DNA from: an uncultured Bacteroidales bacterium | GTDB taxonomy: Bacteria; Bacteroidota; Bacteroidia; Bacteroidales; UBA932 | Length of the DNA stretch: 64,000 bases | NCBI GenBank assembly: GCA_944322715.1 | Contig: CALUPT010000001.1 | Location: 62,001 to 126,000, forward strand | Reading direction: 5' to 3' | Shown: positions 1 to 8,750 of the stretch, in pieces | Layout of the letters: every line of letters begins with the position of its first letter | Numbering within the stretch: the stretch's first letter is position 1 | Made by a program: the position numbers and the translations under genes | The notes under the pieces: generated by a model | Told to the model about the DNA's origin: nothing | The model's input: the letters and a program-made list of their open reading frames with translations, nothing else | The model's database searches: none

Positions 1-1010
1 AAAAGCGGTATCTTCTCTTCAAGTGCATTTGGCTTTCCGTACAGGTGTATTCTATTATCATTCAACAATTTATCCAATATATAAGCCTTGACGGACTCTT
101 CATTTTCCCTCAATCCGGCGGATCTGAAGGCAAGTGCCGTATCTATAGCCGGCTTGAGCGTGGCGGCTCCAGCAAAATTCTGCGTCCCCGCCTCGAACTT
201 CATAGGAAGCGGAGCAAAGGTCGTCCCGCTGAACTTTACTGTTCCCACCATCTCCCCTCCAGTCATAAACGGAGGCATCCGCTCGAGCCATTTCTTCTTT
301 CCGTAAAGCACCCCAGTACCGGGAGCAGCGAATACCTTATGACCGGAAAAGACATAGAAGTCACAGTCCAGATCCTGTACATCCACACACTGATGCACTA
401 TTCCCTGAGCGCCATCCACCAGCACTGGCACTCCTTTGGAGTGGCAAGTTTCAACTATCTTTCTGACAGGGTTGACAAGTCCGAGAACATTGGAGATATG
501 AGTCACCGCAACAATCCTTGTCCTGGATGTAATCAAAGAATCCAGCATATCCATCCGCAGATGACCTGTATCATCCACCGGAAGGACTTTCAGCGATGCG
601 CCCCTCCTTTGACACATCATCTGCCACGGCACAATATCCGAATGATGTTCCGCTTCCGAGACTATGACTTCGTCCCCTTCCCCGACAAACGCCTCTCCGA
701 AAGAAAACGCCGCAAGGTTGATGGATGCAGTGGCTCCTGATGTGAATATTATCTCTTCCCTCGATGATGCATTTATGAAATGCTGCACCGCATCCCTAGC
801 AGATTCGTACGCATCCGTCGCCTCTTCCGCAAGAAGATGGACAGCCCTGTGGATATTTGCATTACTGTCCCTGACAATACGGTTCCAGCAGTCAATGACA
901 GACTGCGGTCTCTGGACAGTAGCCGCATTGTCGAAATACACAAGATCCTTTCCATACACCTTTCGTGAAAGCGATGGAAATGCAGATCTTATTTCATCTA
1001 CAGCAGACAT
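1..1010 (-). CDS. sufS: Cysteine desulfurase SufS, C-terminus beyond window
   Basis: PLP-dependent class V aminotransferase fold enzyme that takes sulfur from L-cysteine for Fe-S cluster assembly by the Suf system. Reading the minus strand from ATG at 1010 gives an open frame of 336 codons that runs off the left edge. Visible landmarks are YFDNAATVQRP near residue 25, SGATASINLA near 91, the His pair of SEAEHHSDIVPW near 122, the cofactor Asp in VLVDGAQG near 199, and the PLP lysine in FSGHKVFAAPGTG at about residue 225, matching the usual SufS layout. The active-site cysteine of the family would lie past the edge and cannot be checked. An AAGGTG Shine-Dalgarno sits just before the ATG. It is divergent from ruvA across 200 bp. 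The call as type II (SufS) rather than IscS rests on this motif set. Confidence 0.9.
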   Translation of the reverse strand, partial: MSAVDEIRSAFPSLSRKVYGKDLVYFDNAATVQRPQSVIDCWNRIVRDSNANIHRAVHLLAEEATDAYESARDAVQHFINASSREEIIFTSGATASINLAAFSFGEAFVGEGDEVIVSEAEHHSDIVPWQMMCQRRGASLKVLPVDDTGHLRMDMLDSLITSRTRIVAVTHISNVLGLVNPVRKIVETCHSKGVPVLVDGAQGIVHQCVDVQDLDCDFYVFSGHKVFAAPGTGVLYGKKKWLERMPPFMTGGEMVGTVKFSGTTFAPLPMKFEAGTQNFAGAATLKPAIDTALAFRSAGLRENEESVKAYILDKLLNDNRIHLYGKPNALEEKIPL

Positions 1011-1057
1011 GACACCTTATTTTCAATCCTCAGTCCGAAACAAACCGTTCAGGCGCG

Positions 1058-1065
1058 CAAATTTA
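1058..1065 (-). promoter_or_regulatory. Possible -7 element for sufS
   Basis: TAAATTTG on the minus strand fits the Bacteroidota TAnnTTTG -7 element and lies about 48 bp before the sufS start. No TTTG is found at the ideal 19-nt spacing, so the assignment is tentative. Confidence 0.4.
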
Positions 1066-1099
1066 ATAAGAATCCACTTTAGATTGCCAGAAATTGTAA

Positions 1100-1107
1100 T
1101 AATTTTG
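1100..1107 (+). promoter_or_regulatory. Possible -7 element for ruvA
   Basis: TAATTTTG fits the TAnnTTTG -7 element, with a TTTA sequence at 1078-1081 near the expected -33 position. It would give a leader of about 95 nt before ruvA. A short CCGGC/GCCGG inverted repeat follows in the leader. The rest of the 1011-1210 gap shows nothing further. Confidence 0.4.
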
Positions 1108-1210
1108 CATCCGGCATTTAGCCGGCAATCATGATAACCGCCATTCAAATCCGACAGCAGGCCAGACGGCAAAGACAATAGAAGAACGTTATTCATAAAA
1201 TCCAACAGAC

Positions 1211-1798
1211 ATGATAGATTACATAAAAGGGAAAATAATCGAACTTACTCCGACCTACACGGTCATAGAAAACAATGGTATCGGCTACATGATCCAGATA
1301 TCCCTCCAGACATTTTCAGCCCTTGAAAACAAGTCGGATGTAACGATATATATCCACCACTATCTCCGCGAAGATGAGGAACAGTTCTACGGATTCTCAT
1401 CAAAGGATGAACGCGGGCTTTTCAGACTTCTGATAGGGGTCAGCGGAATCGGAGTATCCACAGCGCAGATGATGCTGTCTTCCCTGTCATCGGACGAAAT
1501 AAGAAACGCCATCATCTCCGAAGACATAAACAGGATAAAAAGCATCAAGGGTATCGGACTCAAAACGGCACAACGCCTGATTCTGGAACTCAAGGACAAG
1601 ATCGTGAAAGGCGGCGGGCAAGACAGCGCTCCCCTGTTTTCCGCCGGCTCCAATGCCATCATCGAAGAAGCCACCACAGCTCTTGTACTTCTTGGATTCA
1701 CGAAGGCAAACGTCAGCAAGGCCATATCGGCGGTTCTGAAAGATGAACCTTCCGCAAGCCTTGAATCCATAATAAAACTTGCGCTTAAAAAACTTTAA
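1211..1798 (+). CDS. ruvA: Holliday junction branch migration protein RuvA
   Basis: DNA-binding subunit of the RuvAB branch-migration motor, which binds four-way junctions and loads RuvB hexamers in recombination repair. The 195-aa product has the family's three parts: an N-terminal OB-fold (MIDYIKGKI onward), two helix-hairpin-helix motifs (LIGVSGIGVSTA near 74-85 and IKSIKGIGLKTA near 109-120) and a C-terminal three-helix domain (about 150-195) that contacts RuvB. Length is close to that of other RuvA proteins. Its partner ruvB lies about 14 kb away at 15543-16562 on the other strand, so the two are not an operon here. It is convergent with mnmG, with 19 bp between them. Confidence 0.96.
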   Translation: MIDYIKGKIIELTPTYTVIENNGIGYMIQISLQTFSALENKSDVTIYIHHYLREDEEQFYGFSSKDERGLFRLLIGVSGIGVSTAQMMLSSLSSDEIRNAIISEDINRIKSIKGIGLKTAQRLILELKDKIVKGGGQDSAPLFSAGSNAIIEEATTALVLLGFTKANVSKAISAVLKDEPSASLESIIKLALKKL

Positions 1799-1817
1799 AC
1801 ATTCCGGCGGAACACTC

Positions 1818-3884
1818 CTATCTTCCGAAATAGACAAGGAGAACGGAAATATCGGCAGGTGAAACACCCGAAATTCTTGAAGCCTGGGCAATGGTTCTCG
1901 GAGAATATTTTTTGAGTTTCTGACGACACTCTATCGAAAGGCTGTTTACCTTATCGAAATCAAAGTCTTCAGGTATCTCAAGATTTTCCAGCCTCATTAT
2001 CTTGTCTGCAATCCTGCGTTCCCTTTCGATATATCCCTTATATTTTATCGATATTTCGCACGACTCCAATATTTCATCGGTATATGCAGCCTTGACCTTG
2101 TCACTTGCGCAATAAAAATCCAATCCATCTACGGATACCATCTCTTCTGAAAACTTGCGCAAATTACCTGCTTCACAGACAAGCGACCCATCAGAAACAG
2201 GACGGTCATTCACTGCCTGTCCAACTCCCGTATCGAAACATTCATAAGGCACAAGCAAAGAGTCAAAATCGATATTATATCTTAAAAATGTTCCACGTGG
2301 AACAAATTTACATATTTCTTTCAGAGACACCTGCGGTCTTGAAACGAGATCAGAAATCTTCCGGCGAGAATCGAGAGTATTTGTACCGGCCGACTGGAGA
2401 TAATCATTGACCTGTCCCGGTGTCACGGAAACATCGGAAAAGAACGAATTGAACTTATCTATCGCATCGTATTTCTTCATCGTATATGCATACCTGCTTT
2501 CATTGGCAAGCCCGGCAGAATATGAAAGCGGAGTCAGACGCAGGTCGGCATCATCCTGCCTGAGCAATATCCTGTATTCAGCCCTGGAGGTAAACATACG
2601 GTACGGCTCATCCACTCCCTTTGTGATCAGATCATCTATCAGAACACCTATGTATGCCTGATCCCTTTTCAATATGAAATCCGGTTTGCCGTGCACTTTC
2701 TGATGCGCATTGATTCCTGCCATAAGCCCCTGGGCTGCCGCTTCCTCATATCCGGTCGTGCCGTTCACCTGACCTGCCATGAAAAGTCCATCGATCTGTT
2801 TCATCTCCAGCGTAGGCTTCAACTGTGTCGGGTCAAAGAAATCATATTCGACAGCATAAGCCGGCCTGTATATCTTCACCTTTTCCAATCCTTCGATCGC
2901 ATGAAGGGCATCCAACTGAACCTGCAAAGGAAGAGAAGAAGAAAAACCCTGGAGATAATATTCATTGGTATTCCGACCCTCTGGCTCCAGAAAAAGCTGA
3001 TGGGAATCCTTGTCGGCAAAAGTCCGTAACTTGTCTTCTATGCTGGGACAATAACGCGGACCTATTCCGGTAATCATTCCTGAAAAAAGAGGGGAATCGC
3101 CGAATCCGCTTTTCAGAATTTCATGCACATTAGGATTGGTATGCACTACGAAACACGGCATCTGTTCCTTTTTACCATCCTGCGCGGTAGAAAGAAAAGG
3201 AAGGTAGGAAAACTTTTCAGGAGATTCATCCCCATACTGCTTCGGCAAAGATGAGGTATCGACAGATGAAATATCTATTCTCGGAGGAGTACCGGTCTTC
3301 ATCCTTGCCGTGCGGATTCCCATATCAGCAAGCTGGCCGGTGAGCCCGTAAGATGACATCTCCCCTATCCTGCCACCATCGAAAGAATTTCTCCCGATGA
3401 AAAGTCTTCCATCAAGAAAGGTTCCGGCAGTCAGGATAACCGCCTGAGATTTGAATACAGCTCCGGTTTTCGTACATACTCCCGAAATTTTGCAGCCATT
3501 AAAAAGAAAAGAAGTCGCAATATCCTGGTAAATATCTAATTTACAATTACTTTCAAGGATTTTTCGCCAGTTCAGCGAAAACAGGGTTTTGTCACACTGG
3601 GCACGCGGGCTCCACATTGCAGGACCTTTCGAGCGGTTGAGCATCCGGAACTGAAGCGTAGAAGAATCCGTCACTATTCCGGTATATCCCCCAAGAGCAT
3701 CTATCTCCCGGACAATCTGACCTTTCGCAATACCTCCTATGGCAGGATTGCATGACATCTGTGCAAACCTCGTCATGTCCATGGTCACAAGAAGTACGGA
3801 AGATCCCATATTGGCGGCAGCCATTGCCGCCTCGCATCCGGCATGGCCTCCGCCGACAACTATCACATCATATACAGCCTGCAT
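1818..3884 (-). CDS. mnmG: tRNA uridine-5-carboxymethylaminomethyl modification enzyme MnmG
   Basis: FAD-dependent enzyme (GidA) that works with MnmE to build the cmnm5 group on the wobble uridine of certain tRNAs. The N-terminus shows the Rossmann motif [12 protein letters not shown], followed by [13 protein letters not shown] and the C-terminal [15 protein letters not shown] segment typical of the family. At 688 aa it is about 60 residues longer than E. coli MnmG. The extra length sits before the C-terminal helical domain, between RPQVS and [14 protein letters not shown], where I count about 87 residues and E. coli has about 25. This extra segment encodes VPRGT across a perfect parS palindrome (2289-2304). 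A GAGG Shine-Dalgarno precedes ATG 3884. ybeY lies 42 bp upstream on the same strand, suggesting co-transcription. Confidence 0.96.
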   Translation of the reverse strand: MQAVYDVIVVGGGHAGCEAAMAAANMGSSVLLVTMDMTRFAQMSCNPAIGGIAKGQIVREIDALGGYTGIVTDSSTLQFRMLNRSKGPAMWSPRAQCDKTLFSLNWRKILESNCKLDIYQDIATSFLFNGCKISGVCTKTGAVFKSQAVILTAGTFLDGRLFIGRNSFDGGRIGEMSSYGLTGQLADMGIRTARMKTGTPPRIDISSVDTSSLPKQYGDESPEKFSYLPFLSTAQDGKKEQMPCFVVHTNPNVHEILKSGFGDSPLFSGMITGIGPRYCPSIEDKLRTFADKDSHQLFLEPEGRNTNEYYLQGFSSSLPLQVQLDALHAIEGLEKVKIYRPAYAVEYDFFDPTQLKPTLEMKQIDGLFMAGQVNGTTGYEEAAAQGLMAGINAHQKVHGKPDFILKRDQAYIGVLIDDLITKGVDEPYRMFTSRAEYRILLRQDDADLRLTPLSYSAGLANESRYAYTMKKYDAIDKFNSFFSDVSVTPGQVNDYLQSAGTNTLDSRRKISDLVSRPQVSLKEICKFVPRGTFLRYNIDFDSLLVPYECFDTGVGQAVNDRPVSDGSLVCEAGNLRKFSEEMVSVDGLDFYCASDKVKAAYTDEILESCEISIKYKGYIERERRIADKIMRLENLEIPEDFDFDKVNSLSIECRQKLKKYSPRTIAQASRISGVSPADISVLLVYFGR
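2289..2304. other. parS-like ParB-binding palindrome
   Basis: TGTTCCACGTGGAACA is a perfect 16-bp palindrome matching the chromosomal parS centromere family (consensus TGTTYCACGTGRAACA) bound by ParB/Spo0J. It is inside mnmG, at about codons 526-531, in a segment that lengthens the protein relative to E. coli. I noticed no second copy in the window. parS sites usually lie near the replication origin. Confidence 0.75.
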
Positions 3885-3926
3885 TGCCTCACTTCTTTAG
3901 AACGTCAGAATCTACAATAAGGACCT

Positions 3927-4349
3927 TCACAGGATATGGCTCCTGATTCCGAGATATTGGTTTTCCTTTTCCCTCATGGTCTTCACATCTTCTTCCGTAT
4001 GGTCGTCATATCCTATCAGATGAAGAAGACCGTGGACCATCACGCGGTTCAGTTCATTGGCGAACTCTGTCCCGTATTCAACCGCATTCTCCCTCACGCT
4101 GTCCACACTGATGAAAAGATCTCCGGAAAGGCGTTCCCCCTCGCAATAGTCAAAGGTAATTATATCCGTAAAATAGTCATGACCGAGATATTTTCTGTTG
4201 ACATCCAGCAGATAAGCATCAGAGCAGAAGATAATGGCAATGTTGCCGATCCTCTTCATCTCGCTTTCAGCCACTGTCCTTAGCCATCTGTTGTTCAGGT
4301 CCCTTTCCCTGAATACGAAATCCGTATTTTCAAAATGATAAGAAATCAT
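3927..4349 (-). CDS. ybeY: Endoribonuclease YbeY (rRNA maturation)
   Basis: UPF0054 metal-dependent RNase involved in 16S rRNA 3' end maturation and ribosome quality control. The 140-aa product has the conserved core DVNRKYLGHDYFTDIITF, then GDLFIS, then the metal site VMVHGLLHLIGYDDHTEED near residue 109. The first two histidines (HGLLH) fit the family pattern. The third ligand position, His in E. coli (HGxxHLxGYDH), is here occupied by Asp, with a His one residue later. It lies upstream of mnmG, probably in one transcript, and is divergent from tonB. Confidence 0.93.
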   Translation of the reverse strand: MISYHFENTDFVFRERDLNNRWLRTVAESEMKRIGNIAIIFCSDAYLLDVNRKYLGHDYFTDIITFDYCEGERLSGDLFISVDSVRENAVEYGTEFANELNRVMVHGLLHLIGYDDHTEEDVKTMREKENQYLGIRSHIL

Positions 4350-4405
4350 ACAGTGAACTTGTTTTATACTACGATTTTATGGAAATTTTTCCTGAAATCC
4401 GGGTG

Positions 4406-4413
4406 CAAAATTA
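4406..4413 (-). promoter_or_regulatory. Possible -7 element for ybeY-mnmG
   Basis: TAATTTTG on the minus strand fits TAnnTTTG about 57 bp before the ybeY start. The upstream TTTG is not at ideal spacing. Confidence 0.4.
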
Positions 4414-4430
4414 ATCTATTAAACAAAAAG

Positions 4431-4461
4431 TTTGAAATAAAAATTATTATTTCTACCTTTG
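4431..4461 (+). promoter_or_regulatory. Bacteroidota-type promoter for tonB
   Basis: TTTG at 4431-4434, a 19-nt spacer and TACCTTTG at 4454-4461 form a full match to the Bacteroidota housekeeping promoter. Transcription would start near 4467. This rules out an in-frame TTG at 4459 as translation start and supports ATG 4495. Confidence 0.8.
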
Positions 4462-4494
4462 AGGGACAAATGCGTATATAAAAATATATCAGAT

Positions 4495-5190
4495 ATGGAA
4501 ATAAAGAAATCGGACAAGGCCAACCTTGAGAACAAGAAGCTCCTGTTTACGGAAATAGGGCTTGTGATTTCTCTTGCAATAGTGCTGGTCGCCTTTGAAT
4601 GGGGCTCCAAGGAAAAGCAGGTAGCTGTACTTGAAGAGACTACCCAGATCGTAGAAGTAGAGGAAATGGTTCCTATCACACAGGAGACCCCTCCGCCGCC
4701 ACCTGCATCGGCACCCAAGATTCCTGTTCTTTCAGACCAGATCGAAATCGTGGAAGATGACGTGCTCGTAGATGATGACATGTTCATCAACCTTGAAGAC
4801 GATGTGAACATGGGTGTTGAAATCATGGACTATGTAGAAGGCGTCGGCACCGAGGTTATCGAAGAGGAAGCCATTCCTTTCCAGCTTGTGGAAGAGAAGC
4901 CTTCTTTCATGGGAGGAGATGCCAACGAGTTCTCAAAATGGGTGAACCAGAGGCTTGTCTATCCTGAAATCGCCAAGGAAAACGGAGTGCAGGGACGTGT
5001 GACCCTCCAGTTTACCGTAAACACCGATGGCACGGTTTCGGATGTAAAGGTTCTCCGCGGAGTGGACTCATCGCTTGATCAGGAGGCAGTCAGGGTCGTA
5101 TCAATGTCTCCGAAGTGGACTCCTGGAAAGCAGAGGGACCGCGCCGTGAAAGTAACCTACACTTTCCCGGTGATTTTCCAGCTCAGATAA
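4495..5190 (+). CDS. tonB: TonB family energy transducer
   Basis: Inner-membrane anchored periplasmic protein that passes proton-motive energy to TonB-dependent outer-membrane receptors such as those at 6566, 28339 and 57022. The product is 231 aa. One membrane segment lies near residues 20-34 (IGLVISLAIVLVAF), then a proline-rich stretch (ETPPPPPASAPKIP) and an acidic linker. The C-terminal TonB domain holds YPEIAKENGVQGRV and ends FPVIFQLR. The start is placed at ATG 4495 because an upstream in-frame TTG lies inside the promoter. A terminator follows at 5213. No exbB/exbD genes are adjacent. Confidence 0.9.
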   Translation: MEIKKSDKANLENKKLLFTEIGLVISLAIVLVAFEWGSKEKQVAVLEETTQIVEVEEMVPITQETPPPPPASAPKIPVLSDQIEIVEDDVLVDDDMFINLEDDVNMGVEIMDYVEGVGTEVIEEEAIPFQLVEEKPSFMGGDANEFSKWVNQRLVYPEIAKENGVQGRVTLQFTVNTDGTVSDVKVLRGVDSSLDQEAVRVVSMSPKWTPGKQRDRAVKVTYTFPVIFQLR

Positions 5191-5212
5191 GGCCGGAAAC
5201 AGAAATGTACGA

Positions 5213-5250
5213 AGAGGGAGCAGTAAGACAAAACTGTTCCCTCTTTCTTT
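5213..5250 (+). terminator. Intrinsic terminator after tonB
   Basis: AGAGGGAGCAGT (5213-5224) pairs with ACTGTTCCCTCT (5233-5244) with one G-U pair. An 8-nt loop lies between them and a T-rich tract TTCTTT follows, 23 bp past the tonB stop. Confidence 0.75.
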
Positions 5251-5269
5251 CTTGACAGATTCTATTTTG

Positions 5270-5277
5270 TATATTTG
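5270..5277 (+). promoter_or_regulatory. Possible -7 element for hflX
   Basis: TATATTTG is an exact TAnnTTTG match about 70 bp before the hflX ATG, directly after the tonB terminator. The -33 region is only loosely matched (TTTC/CTTG). Confidence 0.55.
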
Positions 5278-5346
5278 CAGACCGCATGCTGTTGCAGGAC
5301 AGTTGACGGAAACCTGCCACGGCTGACTTGACATATATCTGACATT

Positions 5347-6534
5347 ATGATCGACAGAAAGGAGAAATATATAGAGAAGGCAATATTCGTAGGAGTAATC
5401 AAGCAGGGAGATGATGAGCGGCAGATAATGGAATATCTCGATGAACTTGAATTCCTTGCCGAGACTGCCGGAGCACACGGGACAAGGAAGTTCATACAGA
5501 AAGTCGACAAGCCGGACACAAGAACATACATAAGAAGCGGAAAGCTGCAGGAAATAAAGGAATATATAGCGGAAAACGAGACCGATGTCGTCATATTCGA
5601 TGACGAACTCTCCCCTACCCAGCTCCGCAACATAGAACGGGAACTGGAAATCAGGATTCTGGACAGGACAAATCTCATTCTCGACATTTTTGCCCAGAGA
5701 GCCAAGACCGCATACGCCAAAATGCAGGTCGAGCTTGCACAGTACCAATATCTTCTTCCTCGTCTTACAAGGATGTGGACACATCTTGAAAGACAGAAGG
5801 GAGGCATCGGAATGAGGGGTCCCGGAGAAACCCAGATAGAGACTGACCGCCGTATAATACAGGGAAAGATATCCAAACTGAAAGAACAGCTTCAGAAAGT
5901 GGACAGGCAAATGGCTTCCCAAAGAGGAAACAGAGGGTCACTTGTCCGTATATCCCTTGTAGGATATACCAACGTCGGCAAGAGCACTCTTATGAACCTT
6001 CTGGCAAAAAGCGATGTATTCGCCGAGAACAAGCTGTTCGCCACCCTGGACACGACCGTAAGGAAAGTTGTCATAGAAAACGTTCCTTTTCTGCTGAGCG
6101 ATACTGTAGGTTTCATAAGAAAACTTCCCACACAGCTCGTGGAAGCATTCAAGAGCACCCTGGATGAAGTCAGGGAGGCTGACATACTCATGCATGTAGT
6201 AGACATTTCCCACCCGAATTTCGAGGAACACATAAAGGTAGTGGAAGAGACTCTCAAGGACATAAACGCCATAAACAAGCCCATATTCGTAGTTTTCAAT
6301 AAAATCGATGCATACCGCTACGAAGAATACGATGAGTTCTCCCTTGAGCCCAAAAAGCCGGAAAACTACACCCTCGAAGAATTCAAACACAGCTGGATCG
6401 CAAAGGAGAACACCCCGTGCATATTCATTTCCGCCAAAAACAGGACAGGTATCGACAAGCTGAGATCGGATCTCTACAAAATGGTGGCCGAGATACATGC
6501 CGGCCGCTATCCGTTCGACAATTTCCTGTGGTAA
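5347..6534 (+). CDS. hflX: GTPase HflX
   Basis: Ribosome-associated GTPase that splits stalled 70S ribosomes, notably under stress. The 395-aa product has the HflX N-terminal domain (about 1-130), with DELSPTQLRNIE near 86 and the RGPGETQIETDRR linker near 157. The GTPase domain follows: P-loop GYTNVGKST at 206-214, the DTVGFIRKLP switch, and NKID. Length and order are typical of the family. Start ATG 5347 lies downstream of a TATATTTG element. The next gene begins only about 30 bp after the stop on the same strand, so read-through is possible. Confidence 0.95.
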   Translation: MIDRKEKYIEKAIFVGVIKQGDDERQIMEYLDELEFLAETAGAHGTRKFIQKVDKPDTRTYIRSGKLQEIKEYIAENETDVVIFDDELSPTQLRNIERELEIRILDRTNLILDIFAQRAKTAYAKMQVELAQYQYLLPRLTRMWTHLERQKGGIGMRGPGETQIETDRRIIQGKISKLKEQLQKVDRQMASQRGNRGSLVRISLVGYTNVGKSTLMNLLAKSDVFAENKLFATLDTTVRKVVIENVPFLLSDTVGFIRKLPTQLVEAFKSTLDEVREADILMHVVDISHPNFEEHIKVVEETLKDINAINKPIFVVFNKIDAYRYEEYDEFSLEPKKPENYTLEEFKHSWIAKENTPCIFISAKNRTGIDKLRSDLYKMVAEIHAGRYPFDNFLW

Positions 6535-6565
6535 TACGATATTTGGCTGCAACTGTATTCACCCA

Positions 6566-8749
6566 ATGCCCGGAAGAAAAGTTATATCAATACGTTACGT
6601 TATGGCCGCAGCCGCACTCATAGCGTGCTGCACTGTCTTGTACGAAACATCTTCCGATGCAAGACCCGACCTGCGGGCCGGGGAAAAATACATATCATCC
6701 GGATACCGGACAGCTGCTGACAAAGGTAAGACAACTGTCATGAATACCGACACGACCGCAGTAATGGAAGAAGAAATGGATACTTCATACATCACTGCAG
6801 CCGTGGAAGAAAAGACCATATCGGGAGTGATGTCGGGAGACCTGAAACTCAACATGGAAAAGATTTCCGCACTCCCGCGTATGCTCGGAAACGTCGATCT
6901 GATAAAGACCATCCAGCTGATGCCAGGCATTCAGATATCGGGAGAACTCAATTCGGGAATATACATAAGAGGGGCGGATGCCGGGCATAACCACGTACTG
7001 TTCGATGGTGCACCGGTCTACAATGCCTCACACCTTATGGGATTCTTCTCCGTATTCAACAGCAACCACATATCATCATCCACCCTCCACAAATCAAACA
7101 TTCCATCCGAATTCGGAGGACGCCTGTCAGGAATACTCGAAGTCAGTCCGAGGAATGAAATCCCCGAAAAAGTCACCGGAAACATAGATGCCGGCATACT
7201 CAGCTCGCAGGCTACCATAGGAATCCCAGTCGGAAACAAATCAGGACTGTATCTTTCGGGAAGGGTTTCCTATTTCAACTATATGCTGAAGAGTATCGAA
7301 AAAATGATGAACGGAGCCGATGCCCCGCACTACTTTTTCGATGACTTCAACCTGACATGGCTAATGGCTCCTGACAGCGACAACCGTATAAGAATCAACG
7401 CCTACTACGGCACGGACAGGATGGATTTCTCACAGGAAACCTACCAGGCGGGAGCCGGACTGAGATGGCGGAACTCTGCCATCTCCGGAACATGGGAATC
7501 AAGGATAAGCGACAATGCAACAATGCATCACAACATTTTCTTCTCCCTGTTCGACAACCGCATATCCGTATCCATGGGAAAGGCCGACATGCAGCTTCCA
7601 TCCGGAATCACCGACATAGGATACAAAGGCAACGTGGAGGTACATCTTCCTGCAGGAAAACTGAAGGCAGGCATCGATTATAACCGACACAGAGTCAAGG
7701 TGCAGTATCCGCAGATAACGAATCTGTACAATATCTACGACAGTTCCGCTCCGGAACCGTACCGCAATGACGAATTCGGAATTTTCGCGGACTACTCCAT
7801 CAGCCCTGCAAGAGGACTGACACTGAAAGCCGGACTCAGATATTCCGGAAGTTTTTCAGAGACAGGAAAGCGGTTTTACGGCGGTTTTGAGCCGCGGGCC
7901 AACATTGCATACGACCTGACCGGAAACATGCGCCTGCAGGCCTCATATTCGCTCCAGAGACAATATATCGGACAGGTATCGGTATCAGGCATGGGACTGC
8001 CTACCGATTTCTGGATTCCGGTAACGGACAGAATCGGGCCCCAGACCTCCAATTCCGTATCCGCCGGCTTCTCCCACTCATTCGGACAAAGCATGTTCGA
8101 ATACAGCATGGAACTGTATTACAGACAAATGGACGGACTGATGGAGTTCGATGGAGAGCTTTTCGACATGATGAATCAGAAATACACAGTCGAAGACCAC
8201 ATAATCACAGGAAAAGGAAGAAGCTACGGTGCGGAGTTCATCTTCAAGAAAAACAAGGGAAAGGTCACGGGCTGGCTCAGCTACACGGTCGGACGGTCTG
8301 AGAGGATGTTCGCTGATATCATGGACGGGAAGCCGTTCCCATCCAAGAACGACAGGCTGCATAGCCTTGCAATGGCGGCGGTATGGTCGCCGCACTGGAG
8401 ATGGAGCATTTCAGGAGTCTTCATCTATGCCACAGGAACACCTTTCACAATGCCGGGAGCCCTGTACATGGTAGGAGAAAACATAATACACGAATACGGG
8501 CCCTACAATGGGGCAAGGATGCCGGACTACCACAGACTGGACCTCTCGGCGAACTGCATACTTCACAAAAGCAAAAGACTTGAAGGGTCGCTGAACCTCT
8601 CCGTATATAATGTCTATGCCAGGCAGAACCCTCTGTATCTCGACATAGCCGTGAAATATGATGAAGAAAGCAACAATATAGGCGTCAATCTGATAGGAAG
8701 GTTCTTATACTCGATACTCCCCTCTGTGGGCTATTCATTGAAATTCTGA
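6566..8749 (+). CDS. TonB-dependent outer-membrane receptor (DUF4249-associated)
   Basis: Outer-membrane receptor for TonB-driven uptake of an unknown ligand. From ATG 6566 the product is 727 aa. It has a hydrophobic N-terminus (VMAAAALIACCTV) and a linker of about 60 residues. A plug domain follows, beginning near PRMLGNVDLIKTIQLMPG and including YIRGADAGHNHVLFDGAPVYNASH. A C-terminal beta-barrel ends in an aromatic strand (VGYSLKF). Unlike many Bacteroidota receptors it has no obvious carboxypeptidase-regulatory-like N-terminal domain. A further in-frame ATG at 6602 is an alternative start. It is followed after 1 bp by a DUF4249 lipoprotein, a pairing common in this phylum. No regulator is adjacent. 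Confidence 0.85.
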   Translation: MPGRKVISIRYVMAAAALIACCTVLYETSSDARPDLRAGEKYISSGYRTAADKGKTTVMNTDTTAVMEEEMDTSYITAAVEEKTISGVMSGDLKLNMEKISALPRMLGNVDLIKTIQLMPGIQISGELNSGIYIRGADAGHNHVLFDGAPVYNASHLMGFFSVFNSNHISSSTLHKSNIPSEFGGRLSGILEVSPRNEIPEKVTGNIDAGILSSQATIGIPVGNKSGLYLSGRVSYFNYMLKSIEKMMNGADAPHYFFDDFNLTWLMAPDSDNRIRINAYYGTDRMDFSQETYQAGAGLRWRNSAISGTWESRISDNATMHHNIFFSLFDNRISVSMGKADMQLPSGITDIGYKGNVEVHLPAGKLKAGIDYNRHRVKVQYPQITNLYNIYDSSAPEPYRNDEFGIFADYSISPARGLTLKAGLRYSGSFSETGKRFYGGFEPRANIAYDLTGNMRLQASYSLQRQYIGQVSVSGMGLPTDFWIPVTDRIGPQTSNSVSAGFSHSFGQSMFEYSMELYYRQMDGLMEFDGELFDMMNQKYTVEDHIITGKGRSYGAEFIFKKNKGKVTGWLSYTVGRSERMFADIMDGKPFPSKNDRLHSLAMAAVWSPHWRWSISGVFIYATGTPFTMPGALYMVGENIIHEYGPYNGARMPDYHRLDLSANCILHKSKRLEGSLNLSVYNVYARQNPLYLDIAVKYDEESNNIGVNLIGRFLYSILPSVGYSLKF

Positions 8750-8750
8750 C

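Noticed and set aside
4459..4494. TTG start for tonB 12 codons upstream
   Set aside because: It lies inside the -7 promoter element, so it would not be in the transcript.
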